Assembly (NCBI RefSeq): GCF_003012745.1
Contig: NZ_PXYK01000019.1
Span: forward strand, 1-64,000
Direction of reading: 5' to 3'
DNA length: 64,000 bases
Source: Kumtagia ephedrae
Lineage (GTDB): Bacteria; Pseudomonadota; Alphaproteobacteria; Rhizobiales; Rhizobiaceae
In this document: piece after piece, positions 33,325 to 42,238 of the stretch
Layout: every line of letters begins with the position of its first letter
Numbering within the stretch: the first letter of the stretch is position 1
Translations under genes and position numbers: made by a program
Notes under the pieces: model-generated
Seen by the model: only the letters and a program-made list of their open reading frames with translations
Told to the model about the DNA's origin: nothing
The model's database searches: none

Positions 33325-34448
33325 TGGCGAGCGTCTTCTTCTACGTCCAGCACCTGCTCGGCATCGGCCATCTCGCCCGCGCCAGCAGGGTGGCGGCTGC
33401 ACTGGTCGAGGACGGGTTTCGGGTGACGATGGTGACCGGTGGCCTCCCGGTGAAGGGCTTTCCCGGCCCCGGGCTCGACCATGTGGCGCTGCCGGCGGTC
33501 GGCTCGGCGTCGGAGGCGTTCTCCGGCTTGGTCGAGGCCGACGGCAAACCGGTCGACGAGGCTTTCCTGGCGCGGCGGCGCGACCTGCTGCTCGCCGCCC
33601 TGCACGAGCGCCGTCCCGACATCGTGGTGATCGAGGCGTTTCCGTTCGGCCGCCGGCAGATGCGCTTCGAGCTGTTGCCCCTGCTTGACGCGGTCGCCGC
33701 CATGGCGCCGCGGCCACGCCTCGTCACCTCCGTGCGCGACCTCCTGCAGGAGCGGGTCAAGCCGGGCCGCAACGAGGAGACGGTCGAGCTGCTCAACCGG
33801 CATTTCGATCTGGTGATGGTGCATGGCGACCCGGCCTTCGCGCGGCTGGAGGAGACTTTTCCGCTGGCCGCCGAGATCAGGCCGCCGGTCGGCTATTCCG
33901 GCCTGGTCGCCGCGCCGCCGCCGCAGCCGCCGCGCGAGGTTTTCAACGTACTTGTGTCGGCCGGTGGTGGCGCCGCCGGCGCCGAGCTGGTGCGGGCGAC
34001 CGTCGAGGCGGCGCGGTTGCTGCCCGATGCCTCCGGCTGGGCGCTGATCACCGGGCCGAACCTGCCGCAGGCCGAGTTCGACGCGGCGGCGGCCGCAGCG
34101 CCGTCCGGTCTGCAACTGTTCCGGTTCCGCGAGGATTTTCCCGTCCTGCTCGGCGGCGCCGAGCTGTCGGTGTCGCAGGCAGGCTACAACACCGTCTGCG
34201 ACGTGCTGCGGGCGGGCTGCCGTTCGCTCCTGGTGCCGTTCGCCGCCGGCGGCGAGACCGAGCAGCCGGCGCGGGCGGCGCGGCTTTCGCGGCTCGGACT
34301 GGCCGAAGCGCTCCCGGAAACCGGCCTGACCGGGCCGGTTCTGGCCGAGGCGATCCGCGCGGCGCTGGCGCGGCCGAAGCCGCCGCGCGCGACACTCGAC
34401 CTCGACGGCGCCATGGGCTCGGCGCGGCTGCTGCGGGCGCTGCTGTGA
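33324..34448 (+). CDS. Predicted glycosyltransferase (MurG/COG4671-like), paralogue
   Basis: A 374-residue GT-B protein with FFYVQHLLGIGHLARASRVAAAL at the N-terminus and a donor-site segment LLGGAELSVSQAGYNTVCDVLRAGCRSLLVPFAAGGETEQ. It is homologous to 30867-32075. ATG 33324 overlaps the preceding stop; an in-frame start at 33309 is less likely. It ends the first operon segment, 260 bases before the ABC-like gene. Confidence 0.85.
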   Translation: MASVFFYVQHLLGIGHLARASRVAAALVEDGFRVTMVTGGLPVKGFPGPGLDHVALPAVGSASEAFSGLVEADGKPVDEAFLARRRDLLLAALHERRPDIVVIEAFPFGRRQMRFELLPLLDAVAAMAPRPRLVTSVRDLLQERVKPGRNEETVELLNRHFDLVMVHGDPAFARLEETFPLAAEIRPPVGYSGLVAAPPPQPPREVFNVLVSAGGGAAGAELVRATVEAARLLPDASGWALITGPNLPQAEFDAAAAAAPSGLQLFRFREDFPVLLGGAELSVSQAGYNTVCDVLRAGCRSLLVPFAAGGETEQPARAARLSRLGLAEALPETGLTGPVLAEAIRAALARPKPPRATLDLDGAMGSARLLRALL

Positions 34449-34708
34449 GCACAGGCGGACACATCGTGCCGCCTTGCCCGGACAATGGCGCTGCGAACGG
34501 CCAGCTACATCTCGAAGCTGTCCACGGCCCCGCAGCACACCCGGGTGGCGTCCGCGAAACGGCTGTTGTAGGCTGCCGGCAGAGGACGGCATCCACGCAT
34601 TTCAGACGGATTCTCATGCATTTCGCGAAGACGCTGACCCTGGGCGGCACTGTGGATGCGGACCGCCGGCATTGGCGGGCGCGCGGGCTGGCGGCGGACT
34701 GATTTCTC

Positions 34709-37423
34709 ATGGAACGCAGCCTCGCCCGCTACATCTGGATTCACACCTGGCGTCAGCAGCTCTGGATCCTGTTCGTCGTCGCGCTGTCGATGATCCCTTA
34801 TTTCATGTCGTTCGACCTGCCCAAGCAGATCGTCAACGGCCCGATCCAGGGACAGGGTTTCGAGACGCCGGGCGCCACCCAGCCGTTTCTGGCCATCGAC
34901 TTCGACCTGCCCCTGCTCGGAACGGTCCATCTCTTCGACGGCTTTCAGCTCAACCGCACGCAGACCCTGGTCGGGCTGAGCCTGGTCTTCCTGGCGCTGG
35001 TCATCATCAACGGCATCTTCAAGCTCTACATCAACACCTACAAGGGGCGGCTCGGCGAGCGCATGCTGCGGCGCATCCGCTTCGAGCTGGTCGACCGGGT
35101 GCTGCGCTTCCCGCCCGGACACTTCAAGCGGGTCAAGTCGGCCGAGGTCGCCACGATGGTGAAGGACGAGGTGGAGCCGCTCGGCGGCTTCATCGGCGAC
35201 GCCTTCGTCACGCCGGCGCAGCTCGGCGGTCAGGCGCTCACGGCGCTGATCTTCATCGTCCTGCAAAGCTTCTGGCTGGGCATGATCGCCGCGGTGATCG
35301 TCGGCATCCAGCTCGTGATCATCCCGCAGATGCGCAAGCGGCTGATCCGGCTCGGCCGCGAGCGGCAGCTGACGGCGCGCGCGCTGTCCGGCCGCGTCGG
35401 CGAGATCGTCGACGGCATCGGCGCCATCCACATCAACGACACGTCGAACTTCGAGCGCGCCGACATCGCCGACCGGCTCGGTACGATCTTCAAGATCCGC
35501 TACGATCTCTACCAGTGGAAATTCCTGGTCAAGTTCATCAACAACTTCCTGGCCCAGGTGACGCCGTTTCTGTTCTACCTCGTCGGCGGCTGGTTCGCGC
35601 TGCAGGGCCGCCTCGACATCGGCCAGTTGGTCGCCGTCATCAACGCCTACAAGGACCTGCCCGGGCCGCTGAAGGAGCTGATCGACTGGGATCAGAACCG
35701 CCAGGACGTGCAGGTCAAGTACCAGCAGGTGGTCGAGCAGTTCACGGTCGAGACGATTATCGACCAGAAGCGGCAGACCCTGACCGTGGACAAGGTGACG
35801 CCGCTGGAGGATGCGCTGACCACGAGCAGCCTGACGCTCGTCGACGACAGCGGCGCCAAGCTGCTCGATCGGGTCAGCCTGCAGGTCCATCCGGGCGAGA
35901 AGGTGGCCATCGTCGGAACGGCCGGCAGCGGCGCCGAAGCGCTTGCGGAGGCCTTCGCAGGCCTAATCTGGCCGGAATCGGGGCGCATCGCCGTCGGCAA
36001 CCGCGATCTCCTCGACCTTTCCGAATCGGTCACCGGACGACGGATGGCCTATGCGTCCTCGGATGCCTATCTGTTCCAGGGCTCGCTGCGCGACAATCTT
36101 CTCTACGGGCTGAAGCACGCGCCGCTGACGGAGGTCCAGTATGACGGGACGAGCGCTACGCGGCGGCGCTGGAACGTCGACGAGGCGCGCAAGGCCGGCA
36201 ATCCGGACTTCGACGTCGGCAGCGACTGGGTCGATTACGCCTCGGCCGGCGCCAGCGGTCCGCGCGATCTCTACCACTCCATCCGCCCGGTGCTCGACGC
36301 GGTCGTGCTGTCGCAGGACATCCTCGACCTCGGCCTGCGCTCGCGCGTCGACCCCGGCCTGCATCCGGAGATCAGCGGCCGTATCGTCGAGGTGCGCGGA
36401 GCGCTGCGCGAGCGGCTCGACACCGAAGGCCTCAGCAGCCTCGTCGAGTTCTTCGAGCCCGGCGCCTACAACACCCAGGCGACGATCGGCGAGAACCTGC
36501 TGTTCGGCGCCGCGACTGGGCCGGAGCTCACCGGCAAGGAACTGGCCGGCAACGCCTATTTCCGTGCCGTGCTCAGGCAGGACGGACTCGGCGAGACGCT
36601 CTATCGCATGGGCCTGGAGATCGCCGAGCAGGCCATCGAGCTGTTCGCCGACCTGCCGCCCGACCATCCCTTCTTCCAGCAGCTCGCCTTCATGACGGCG
36701 GAAGACATTCCCGAGTACCAGCAGCTGCTGCAGCGCCTGCGCGGCAAGCCGATCGACGCCGCCTCGGACGAGGACCGCGCCAGGATCATCAAGCTGTCCT
36801 TCGCCTATATCGAGCCCAGGCATCGTTTCGGCCTGCTCACGCCGGAATTGATGGACAAGATCGTGGCGGCGCGCCACCGCTTCTACGACGGCCTGCCCGC
36901 CGAGCTGCAGGGCGCCATCGAGCGCTACGATCCGCAGAAATACAACACCGCCGCCACGCTCAGCGACAACATGCTGTTCGGCCGCATCGCCCACAACCAG
37001 CCGGACGGGCCCGAGCGCATCCGCTCGCTGGTGCGCGAGCTGCTCGACACGCTCGGCCTGCACGACGAGGTGCTGGACATCGGGCTCGACTACAATGTCG
37101 GCGTCGGCGGCCGCCGCCTGACCAGCGCCCAGCGGCAGAAGCTCGATGTGGCGCGCGCGCTACTCAAACGCGCCGATTTCATCATCTTCAATCGCCCCCT
37201 TGCGGCGCTCGACCAGCGCGCGCAGGATGTGGTCACCAGGAACGTGCTCGAGGAGGCAAACCGAAGCGGACGCAATCCGGCAATCCTTTGGGTTCTGCCG
37301 AATCCACATCTTGCGGACCTTTTCGAGCGGATAATCGTTTTCCATAGCGGCGAACTCGTAGAGGATGGAACGCACGAGACTCTGAAGAAGGAAAACGGTA
37401 TTTTCACACGGATGTTGGCATAG
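34709..37423 (+). CDS. ABC-exporter-like membrane protein with a degenerate, expanded nucleotide-binding domain
   Basis: A 904-residue protein. Residues 1-330 are an ABC-exporter membrane domain (six hydrophobic segments, LGERMLRRIRFELVDRVLRFP, VATMVKDEVEPLGGFIGDAF). The ATPase half is abnormal. Walker A reads GTAGSGAEA, with Ala409 and Glu410 in place of Lys and Ser/Thr. The Q-loop Gln is missing (YASSDAYLF). Walker B ends FIIFNRPLAALD, with Asn828-Arg829 in place of Asp-Glu. The H-loop His is absent (ILWVLPNPHLA), and the signature is LTSAQRQKLDVARALL. Between Q-loop and signature are about 350 residues in which a YNTxATxxxNxLFG segment occurs twice, echoing the first SLRDNLLYG. It probably cannot hydrolyse ATP. 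Neighbours suggest a glycan-related role. Confidence 0.85.
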   Translation: MERSLARYIWIHTWRQQLWILFVVALSMIPYFMSFDLPKQIVNGPIQGQGFETPGATQPFLAIDFDLPLLGTVHLFDGFQLNRTQTLVGLSLVFLALVIINGIFKLYINTYKGRLGERMLRRIRFELVDRVLRFPPGHFKRVKSAEVATMVKDEVEPLGGFIGDAFVTPAQLGGQALTALIFIVLQSFWLGMIAAVIVGIQLVIIPQMRKRLIRLGRERQLTARALSGRVGEIVDGIGAIHINDTSNFERADIADRLGTIFKIRYDLYQWKFLVKFINNFLAQVTPFLFYLVGGWFALQGRLDIGQLVAVINAYKDLPGPLKELIDWDQNRQDVQVKYQQVVEQFTVETIIDQKRQTLTVDKVTPLEDALTTSSLTLVDDSGAKLLDRVSLQVHPGEKVAIVGTAGSGAEALAEAFAGLIWPESGRIAVGNRDLLDLSESVTGRRMAYASSDAYLFQGSLRDNLLYGLKHAPLTEVQYDGTSATRRRWNVDEARKAGNPDFDVGSDWVDYASAGASGPRDLYHSIRPVLDAVVLSQDILDLGLRSRVDPGLHPEISGRIVEVRGALRERLDTEGLSSLVEFFEPGAYNTQATIGENLLFGAATGPELTGKELAGNAYFRAVLRQDGLGETLYRMGLEIAEQAIELFADLPPDHPFFQQLAFMTAEDIPEYQQLLQRLRGKPIDAASDEDRARIIKLSFAYIEPRHRFGLLTPELMDKIVAARHRFYDGLPAELQGAIERYDPQKYNTAATLSDNMLFGRIAHNQPDGPERIRSLVRELLDTLGLHDEVLDIGLDYNVGVGGRRLTSAQRQKLDVARALLKRADFIIFNRPLAALDQRAQDVVTRNVLEEANRSGRNPAILWVLPNPHLADLFERIIVFHSGELVEDGTHETLKKENGIFTRMLA

Positions 37424-37463
37424 GGAGCCAGGCTGTGCGATGATCATTCGGGGTTGAACGATC

Positions 37464-37928
37464 ATGCTGCTTAACGACGAAGTCGGGATGCTGCGGAAGG
37501 TTCCGCTGTTTTCCCGTGTGGCGCCGGCCAAGCTGAAACTGCTCGCCTTCACGTCGGACCGCGTGTCCTACAAGGAGGGGCAGACGCTGTTTCATCAGGG
37601 CGACGAGGGGGACGCCGCCTATGTCGTGCTGTCGGGCACGGCCGACATCCTCGTGGATTCGGCGGCCGGCCAGATCAAGGTGGCCGAGGTCGAGCCCAAC
37701 GAGATCGTCGGCGAGATCGCCATCCTGTGCGACGTCTCGCGCACCGCCACCGTGCGGGCCAGCGCGCCCCTCGAAGCACTGCGTATCCGCAAGGACCATT
37801 TCCTGCGGCTTCTGACCGAATTCCCCGAAATGACTGTCGAGATCGTCAAGGTTCTGGCGGACCGGCTCAGCCATACCACGGCAGAGCTGACGGCCGCCCG
37901 CAGCAGAGCGAGGCAAGCCAATTCGTAG
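37464..37928 (+). CDS. Stand-alone cyclic-nucleotide-binding domain protein
   Basis: A 154-residue protein that is one cNMP-binding domain of the Crp/PKA-regulatory type. The beta-roll (YKEGQTLFHQGDEGDAAYVVLSGTADIL) and the phosphate-binding cassette GEIAILCDVSRTATVRA, with the Glu and Arg that contact the ribose and phosphate, are intact. There is no helix-turn-helix, so it is not a Crp-like activator; it probably acts through a partner. It follows the degenerate ABC protein by 40 bases and sits in a locus with a class III cyclase, so cAMP or cGMP could switch the export or assembly step. Confidence 0.9.
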   Translation: MLLNDEVGMLRKVPLFSRVAPAKLKLLAFTSDRVSYKEGQTLFHQGDEGDAAYVVLSGTADILVDSAAGQIKVAEVEPNEIVGEIAILCDVSRTATVRASAPLEALRIRKDHFLRLLTEFPEMTVEIVKVLADRLSHTTAELTAARSRARQANS

Positions 37929-37959
37929 CGCGCGCGCAAAGCAACGTCCGGATCTGGAC

Positions 37960-38976
37960 GTGAGACCCGCCGAACGCCGTATCGGCTACGGTGTGAAGGG
38001 CAATCCGCTCGACGCCCACGGGCTTCGCGCCCTCGAGAACTGCGATCCGCCGCCCGACCCGGCCCGCGTGCTCGCCGAGCGCCGAGCCGCCGAGCCGACG
38101 CCGCTGCTCGCCGGAGGCGGCGACACATCCTTCAAGGTCCGCATCTGGGGCGCGCGCGGCAGCGTGCCGGTCTCCGGCAGCGAGTTCCGCCGCTACGGCG
38201 GCAACACCCCCTGCGTGGAGATGCGCTGCGGCGGCCGCACCCTGCTCTTCGACGCCGGCACCGGCATCCGCCCGGCCGGCGTGTCGATGCTGCGCTCCGG
38301 CGTCCGCGACGTGCACCTGTTCTTCTCGCATTTCCACTACGACCACGTCCTCGGCCTGCCCTTCTTCGCGCCGCTCTACGATCCGTCGATCCGACTCGAG
38401 ATCTGGTCCGGCCATCTCGCCGGCATCATGTCGACGCGCGAGATGCTGCGCGGGCTGATGCGGGCGCCATGGTTCCCGGTCGAGATCAGCATCTGCCGGG
38501 CCGCCGTGGTGTCGCGCGACTTCCGCTCCGGCGACGTGATCAATCCGTGGCCCGAGGTCACCGTGCGCACCGGCAGCCTCAACCATCCGGGCGGCTGCAT
38601 CGGCTACCGGGTCGAATATGGCGGCCGCGCCGTCGCCTTCATCTGCGATACCGAGCATGTCGAGGGGGCGCCGGACGCCAATGTGCTGGCGCTGATCGAG
38701 AACGCAGACCTGGTCATCTACGATGCGGCCTATACGGACGAGGAGATGAAGAGCCGCCGCGGCTTCGGTCATTCCTCCTGGCAGGAAGGCGTGCGGCTGT
38801 GCCGGGCGGCCGGCGCGAAAAAGCTGGCGCTGTTCCACCACGATCCGTTCCGCACCGACATCGAGCTCGCCCGCATCGAGGCTCGCGCCAAGGAGGCCTT
38901 TCCCGGCGCCTTCGCCGCCCGCGACGGCCAGTCGCTGACCTTTCAGGCAAGGCAGGCGGCGAAGAAGCAGGTCTGA
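37960..38976 (+). CDS. MBL-fold metallo-hydrolase
   Basis: A 338-residue metallo-beta-lactamase-fold protein. The metal site is FFSHFHYDHVLGLPFF (HxHxDH), with a later His in NHPGGCIGYRVEYGG, Asp in FICDTEH and a final His in LALFHHDPFR. The 50-residue N-terminal extension is basic and of unknown role. The core resembles RNase Z-like and phosphodiesterase-like members; given the cyclases and the cNMP-binding protein nearby, cyclic-nucleotide hydrolysis is conceivable but not shown. The start is a GTG; no better codon exists before the MBL core. Confidence 0.85.
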   Translation: MRPAERRIGYGVKGNPLDAHGLRALENCDPPPDPARVLAERRAAEPTPLLAGGGDTSFKVRIWGARGSVPVSGSEFRRYGGNTPCVEMRCGGRTLLFDAGTGIRPAGVSMLRSGVRDVHLFFSHFHYDHVLGLPFFAPLYDPSIRLEIWSGHLAGIMSTREMLRGLMRAPWFPVEISICRAAVVSRDFRSGDVINPWPEVTVRTGSLNHPGGCIGYRVEYGGRAVAFICDTEHVEGAPDANVLALIENADLVIYDAAYTDEEMKSRRGFGHSSWQEGVRLCRAAGAKKLALFHHDPFRTDIELARIEARAKEAFPGAFAARDGQSLTFQARQAAKKQV

Positions 38977-38978
38977 GC

Positions 38979-39731
38979 TCAATCGCCCAGCAGGGCGTCG
39001 ACACCTACCCATCGCCCGGCGCCATCCGGCGTGGTGATCTCGAACAGCCGTTCCAGAAAATCCCAGGCGGACTCGTCGTGGACGAGGTGGTGCGTCAGCA
39101 CGCCGACGGGCGGGCGCGACGGATCGGCGAAACCCGCGTCGAGCCCGGCGACGATCTCGGCCACGATGGCCGCGTGATCACGGCAGCCGCGCGTGCCGTG
39201 CCAGTCCATGATGTCGACGGTCGTGTTGACGAGCCGCAGCGGCGCCGGCTTCGGCGGCCCGAAGGTGGAAAGGCCGCGATAGCCGAGGCCGGCAAGCGCG
39301 GGAATGAGCGCCGCGTCGATGCGGTTCCACGGCGGCACCAGCAGCGGCGCCGAGCGGGCGAACATCACCCTGATGCGCTTCAGGCCCTGCGCCAGCTCGC
39401 CGAGAACGGTCGCGGCCGGCCGGTGCGGGCCGAGCTCCTGCTTCTTCTCGCCCGCCGGTGCATGGTTCTGGTGCGACCAGCCGTGGACGACGGCGGTCAC
39501 ATGCGGCTGCATGGCGAGGCGCCGGGCAAGGTCGCGCTCGGCATGCGCCGGTATGACGGCCAGCGCCACGGGGACGCCGCGGCGGGCGGTGAGGCCGACA
39601 AGGCGGTCGAGCGGCGCGGTCGGCGCCACGGCATCGTCGTCGCGCAGCCAGAACACCGGCTGCCTTCCGGCGTCGCGCCAGCGCTCGAGCGCGGCGGCAA
39701 GGTTCTGCCAGCTGCTGACGGCAGGAGTCAT
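38979..39731 (-). CDS. Polysaccharide deacetylase family protein
   Basis: A 250-residue protein of the NodB-homology/PuuE-like type: VFWLRDDDAVAPTAPLDRLV carries the catalytic and metal Asp positions, VVHGWSHQNHAP the metal-binding HxxxH-like pair, and LLVPPWNRID the substrate-groove motif. It has no signal peptide, unlike many periplasmic members. ATG 39731 overlaps the stop of the upstream glycosyltransferase by four bases (ATGA), so the two are coupled. It may deacetylate a sugar intermediate in the cytoplasm. Confidence 0.85.
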   Translation of the reverse strand: MTPAVSSWQNLAAALERWRDAGRQPVFWLRDDDAVAPTAPLDRLVGLTARRGVPVALAVIPAHAERDLARRLAMQPHVTAVVHGWSHQNHAPAGEKKQELGPHRPAATVLGELAQGLKRIRVMFARSAPLLVPPWNRIDAALIPALAGLGYRGLSTFGPPKPAPLRLVNTTVDIMDWHGTRGCRDHAAIVAEIVAGLDAGFADPSRPPVGVLTHHLVHDESAWDFLERLFEITTPDGAGRWVGVDALLGD

Positions 39732-40807
39732 GCTCCGAGTCTCCGCAGACAGGCGGCCAGCGTGGCGGAGGCCGTCGTCAGCGACCGCTCCGCGAGCACG
39801 AAACGGCGAGCCCGCTCCCCCATGTCCCGCCTGACATCTACACCGGACAGCAGCTTTCGGACAGCCGTCGCATAGGCCTCGACGTCGCCCTCCGGGGTCA
39901 GCAGGCCGGTCTCGCCGTCGCGCACCACCTCCGGCACGCCGGCTGCGGCCTGGGCGACGACCGGCAGGCCCGCCGCCTGCGCCTCCAGATAGGCGAGGCC
40001 ATAGGCCTCGCCGGAGCCCGGCCAGACATAGATGTCGCCCCCGGCCAGAATGCCCGGCACCTCTTCCGGTCGCCGTTCGCCCAGCCATTCGACCCGTTCC
40101 GGAGGCAGGTTTGCGAAGAAGCCGCGAACCTCGTCGCGCGAAGGCCCGTCACCGACGACGGCGAGGGTCCAGGGCAGATCCAGGCAGGTTCCGAGCGCCG
40201 CGGCAAGCATCCGGTAGCTGTCCAGCTTGTCGCCCGGTCGCATCATCGCCACCGTCACCAGCCGCGGCGGCGCCGAGCCCTTCGCCGGCGCCGGGTAGGC
40301 GGCCGTGTCGATGAAAGGCGGCAGCATGGCCAGCCTGTCCTGCCCGAGGGCCGCGGCGAGACCGTCGAAATCGCGGCGGGTGAAGCACAGGTTGAGCGCC
40401 GCATGCACCAGGCCGCGCTCGACCACGGCCTGCGCCTCGGCCCACGGCCCCTCGCGCCGGCGTCGGGAAAGCGAAGCCTCGGCCGTGACATAGGGGATGC
40501 CGAACTCGGCCGTCAGCGGCGGTCCGAGGAAGTCCGGGGCCTTGTAGTAGGGGTGGTAGCAGAAGAAGAGGTCCGGCCTGCCGCCGGCGCGCCAGCCGGC
40601 GGCAAGCTCCGCCGCGGCGGCCTCGCCCGCCGCCCGCCGCTGGGCGAAGCCGTCGGGTGTGGGCGCGTAGCTGCGAAACTGCGAGGCGACGAAAACCGTA
40701 TGTCCTGCAAGACGCATCGCCTCGATCAGCAGCCGCGCCATCAGCCGGTCTCCGGAAGGGACCGGATGATCGGGCGCTTTCATCGGAGCATAGAAGGCGA
40801 TGCGCAT
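39728..40807 (-). CDS. Glycosyltransferase family 4 protein
   Basis: A 359-residue GT4 enzyme: MRIAFYAPMKAPDHPVPSGDRLMARLL, then LVTVAMMRPGDKLDSYRMLAAAL and the donor-site stretch GSGEAYGLAYLEAQAAGLPVVAQAAAGVPEVV. It is the fourth glycosyltransferase of the locus and forms a two-gene operon with the deacetylase, on the strand opposite to the other three. It is divergent from the DUF3095 gene (107-base gap), which likely holds both promoters. Confidence 0.9.
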   Translation of the reverse strand: MRIAFYAPMKAPDHPVPSGDRLMARLLIEAMRLAGHTVFVASQFRSYAPTPDGFAQRRAAGEAAAAELAAGWRAGGRPDLFFCYHPYYKAPDFLGPPLTAEFGIPYVTAEASLSRRRREGPWAEAQAVVERGLVHAALNLCFTRRDFDGLAAALGQDRLAMLPPFIDTAAYPAPAKGSAPPRLVTVAMMRPGDKLDSYRMLAAALGTCLDLPWTLAVVGDGPSRDEVRGFFANLPPERVEWLGERRPEEVPGILAGGDIYVWPGSGEAYGLAYLEAQAAGLPVVAQAAAGVPEVVRDGETGLLTPEGDVEAYATAVRKLLSGVDVRRDMGERARRFVLAERSLTTASATLAACLRRLGA

Positions 40808-40914
40808 GGCGCGAGCCTATGCCGACGCGACCGCCCCAAGTCAATTTGCGGCGGCAGGCCGGCAACCGCGCACTGGACCAAAACAGGACCGCGAAAATAT
40901 GCTAGGAAGCAGAC

Positions 40915-42084
40915 ATGGGTGCTGTCACGCTGGATGATCCCTTCTTCGCCGCGATCCCGACCTTCGCGCGCTTCGAGGGCGTCGTGGATCCCGCCAACTA
41001 CCGGCCGCTGCCCGACCATTGGGTGCTGGCCACCACCGACATCGTAGGCTCCACCCGAGCGATCGCCGGCGGGCGCTACAAGGCCGTGAACATGGCGGGC
41101 GCCAGCATGATCTCGGCGCTGCTCAACGCGCTCGGGCGCCGCGACCTGCCTTTCGTGTTCGGCGGCGACGGAGCGCTGGTCGCCTTCCCCGAACAGGGCG
41201 CGGCGATCGCCGAGGCCACGCTGGCGGCGACGCAGGCCTGGGCCGCCGACGAGCTGGAGCTGACGCTGCGCGCCGCGCTGGTGCCGATGCGCGAGGTGCG
41301 GGCGCGCGGGCTGGACGTGCGCGTCGCGCTGTTCCGCGCCAGCCCGGACGTCTCCTACGCCATGTTCATCGGCGGCGGCGCCAGCTGGGCCGAGGCGGAG
41401 ATGAAGGCCGGGCGCTATGCCGTCGCGGCGGCGCCGAGCGGCACGCGGCCGGACCTCAGCGGCTTGTCCTGCCGCTGGAACCCGATCCATGCCCGCCACG
41501 GCGAGATCGTCTCGATCATCGCCGTGCCGGCTTCGGGCGCCGACATGCAGGCCTTCCAGAAGCTGGTCGCCGACGTGCTGGCGATCGCCGCCGAGCAGGA
41601 CCGCGGCGGCCACCCCGTGCCGTCGGAAGGTCCCGAATTCGGCATCTCGCCGGCCGGCCTCGAAGCAGAGGCACGGGCGGCCACCCCGAAGGGACGGCGC
41701 TTCCTGACCAAGCTTTCGGTGCTTGCGCAGATGCTGCTCGTCATGGCGCTGCACAAGGCCAACCTCAGCATCGGCCGCTTCGACGCCCGCCGCTACACGC
41801 GCGAGGTCGCCGACAACTCGGACTTCCGCAAGTTCGACGACGGGCTGAAGATGACCCTCGACCTCGACCAGGCCGGCCTGGCCAGGATCGAGGCGCGCCT
41901 GCGTCAGGCCGAGGCGGAGGGCGTGTGCCGGTTCGGCCTGCACCGCCAGGATTCGGCGCTGATGACCTGCATCGTCGCCACGCCGCTCCAGTCCGATCAC
42001 ATCCATTTCATCGACGGCGCCGCCGGCGGCTACGCCCTGGCGGCCGCCAACCTCAAGTCCAAGCAGATGGCGGCGGCTGCCTGA
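40915..42084 (+). CDS. DUF3095 protein, nucleotide-cyclase-like
   Basis: A 389-residue protein. The N-terminal half has VLATTDIVGSTRAIAGGRYKAVNMAGA and FVFGGDGALVAFPEQG; the DIVGST and GGDGA pair mirrors the two metal-binding stretches (DIxGFT and GDGxxA) of class III adenylate cyclases. The C-terminal half (LSVLAQMLLVMALHKANLSIG, FRKFDDGLKMTLDL) is specific to DUF3095. The activity is not known. The gene directly precedes a true class III cyclase in the same direction, which supports a link with cyclic-nucleotide signalling. Confidence 0.8.
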   Translation: MGAVTLDDPFFAAIPTFARFEGVVDPANYRPLPDHWVLATTDIVGSTRAIAGGRYKAVNMAGASMISALLNALGRRDLPFVFGGDGALVAFPEQGAAIAEATLAATQAWAADELELTLRAALVPMREVRARGLDVRVALFRASPDVSYAMFIGGGASWAEAEMKAGRYAVAAAPSGTRPDLSGLSCRWNPIHARHGEIVSIIAVPASGADMQAFQKLVADVLAIAAEQDRGGHPVPSEGPEFGISPAGLEAEARAATPKGRRFLTKLSVLAQMLLVMALHKANLSIGRFDARRYTREVADNSDFRKFDDGLKMTLDLDQAGLARIEARLRQAEAEGVCRFGLHRQDSALMTCIVATPLQSDHIHFIDGAAGGYALAAANLKSKQMAAAA

Positions 42085-42238
42085 TCATCATCGACACGCA
42101 ATCTTGGGTTTCTGTCAGCTGGCTTGTTCAACAACGCCTGGCCCACACCTATATACCCTTTCGGACCAGCCTCCGCGCCATCCTCCCCGGCGCGGTTTTG
42201 CTTTTCCGACAATGACTTCCACGACCGGAGGATCCCGG

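Noticed and set aside
34445-34702. 85-codon frame between glycosyltransferase and ABC-like gene
   Set aside because: Codon use and residue pattern do not look coding and it overlaps the preceding stop region. Left as intergenic.
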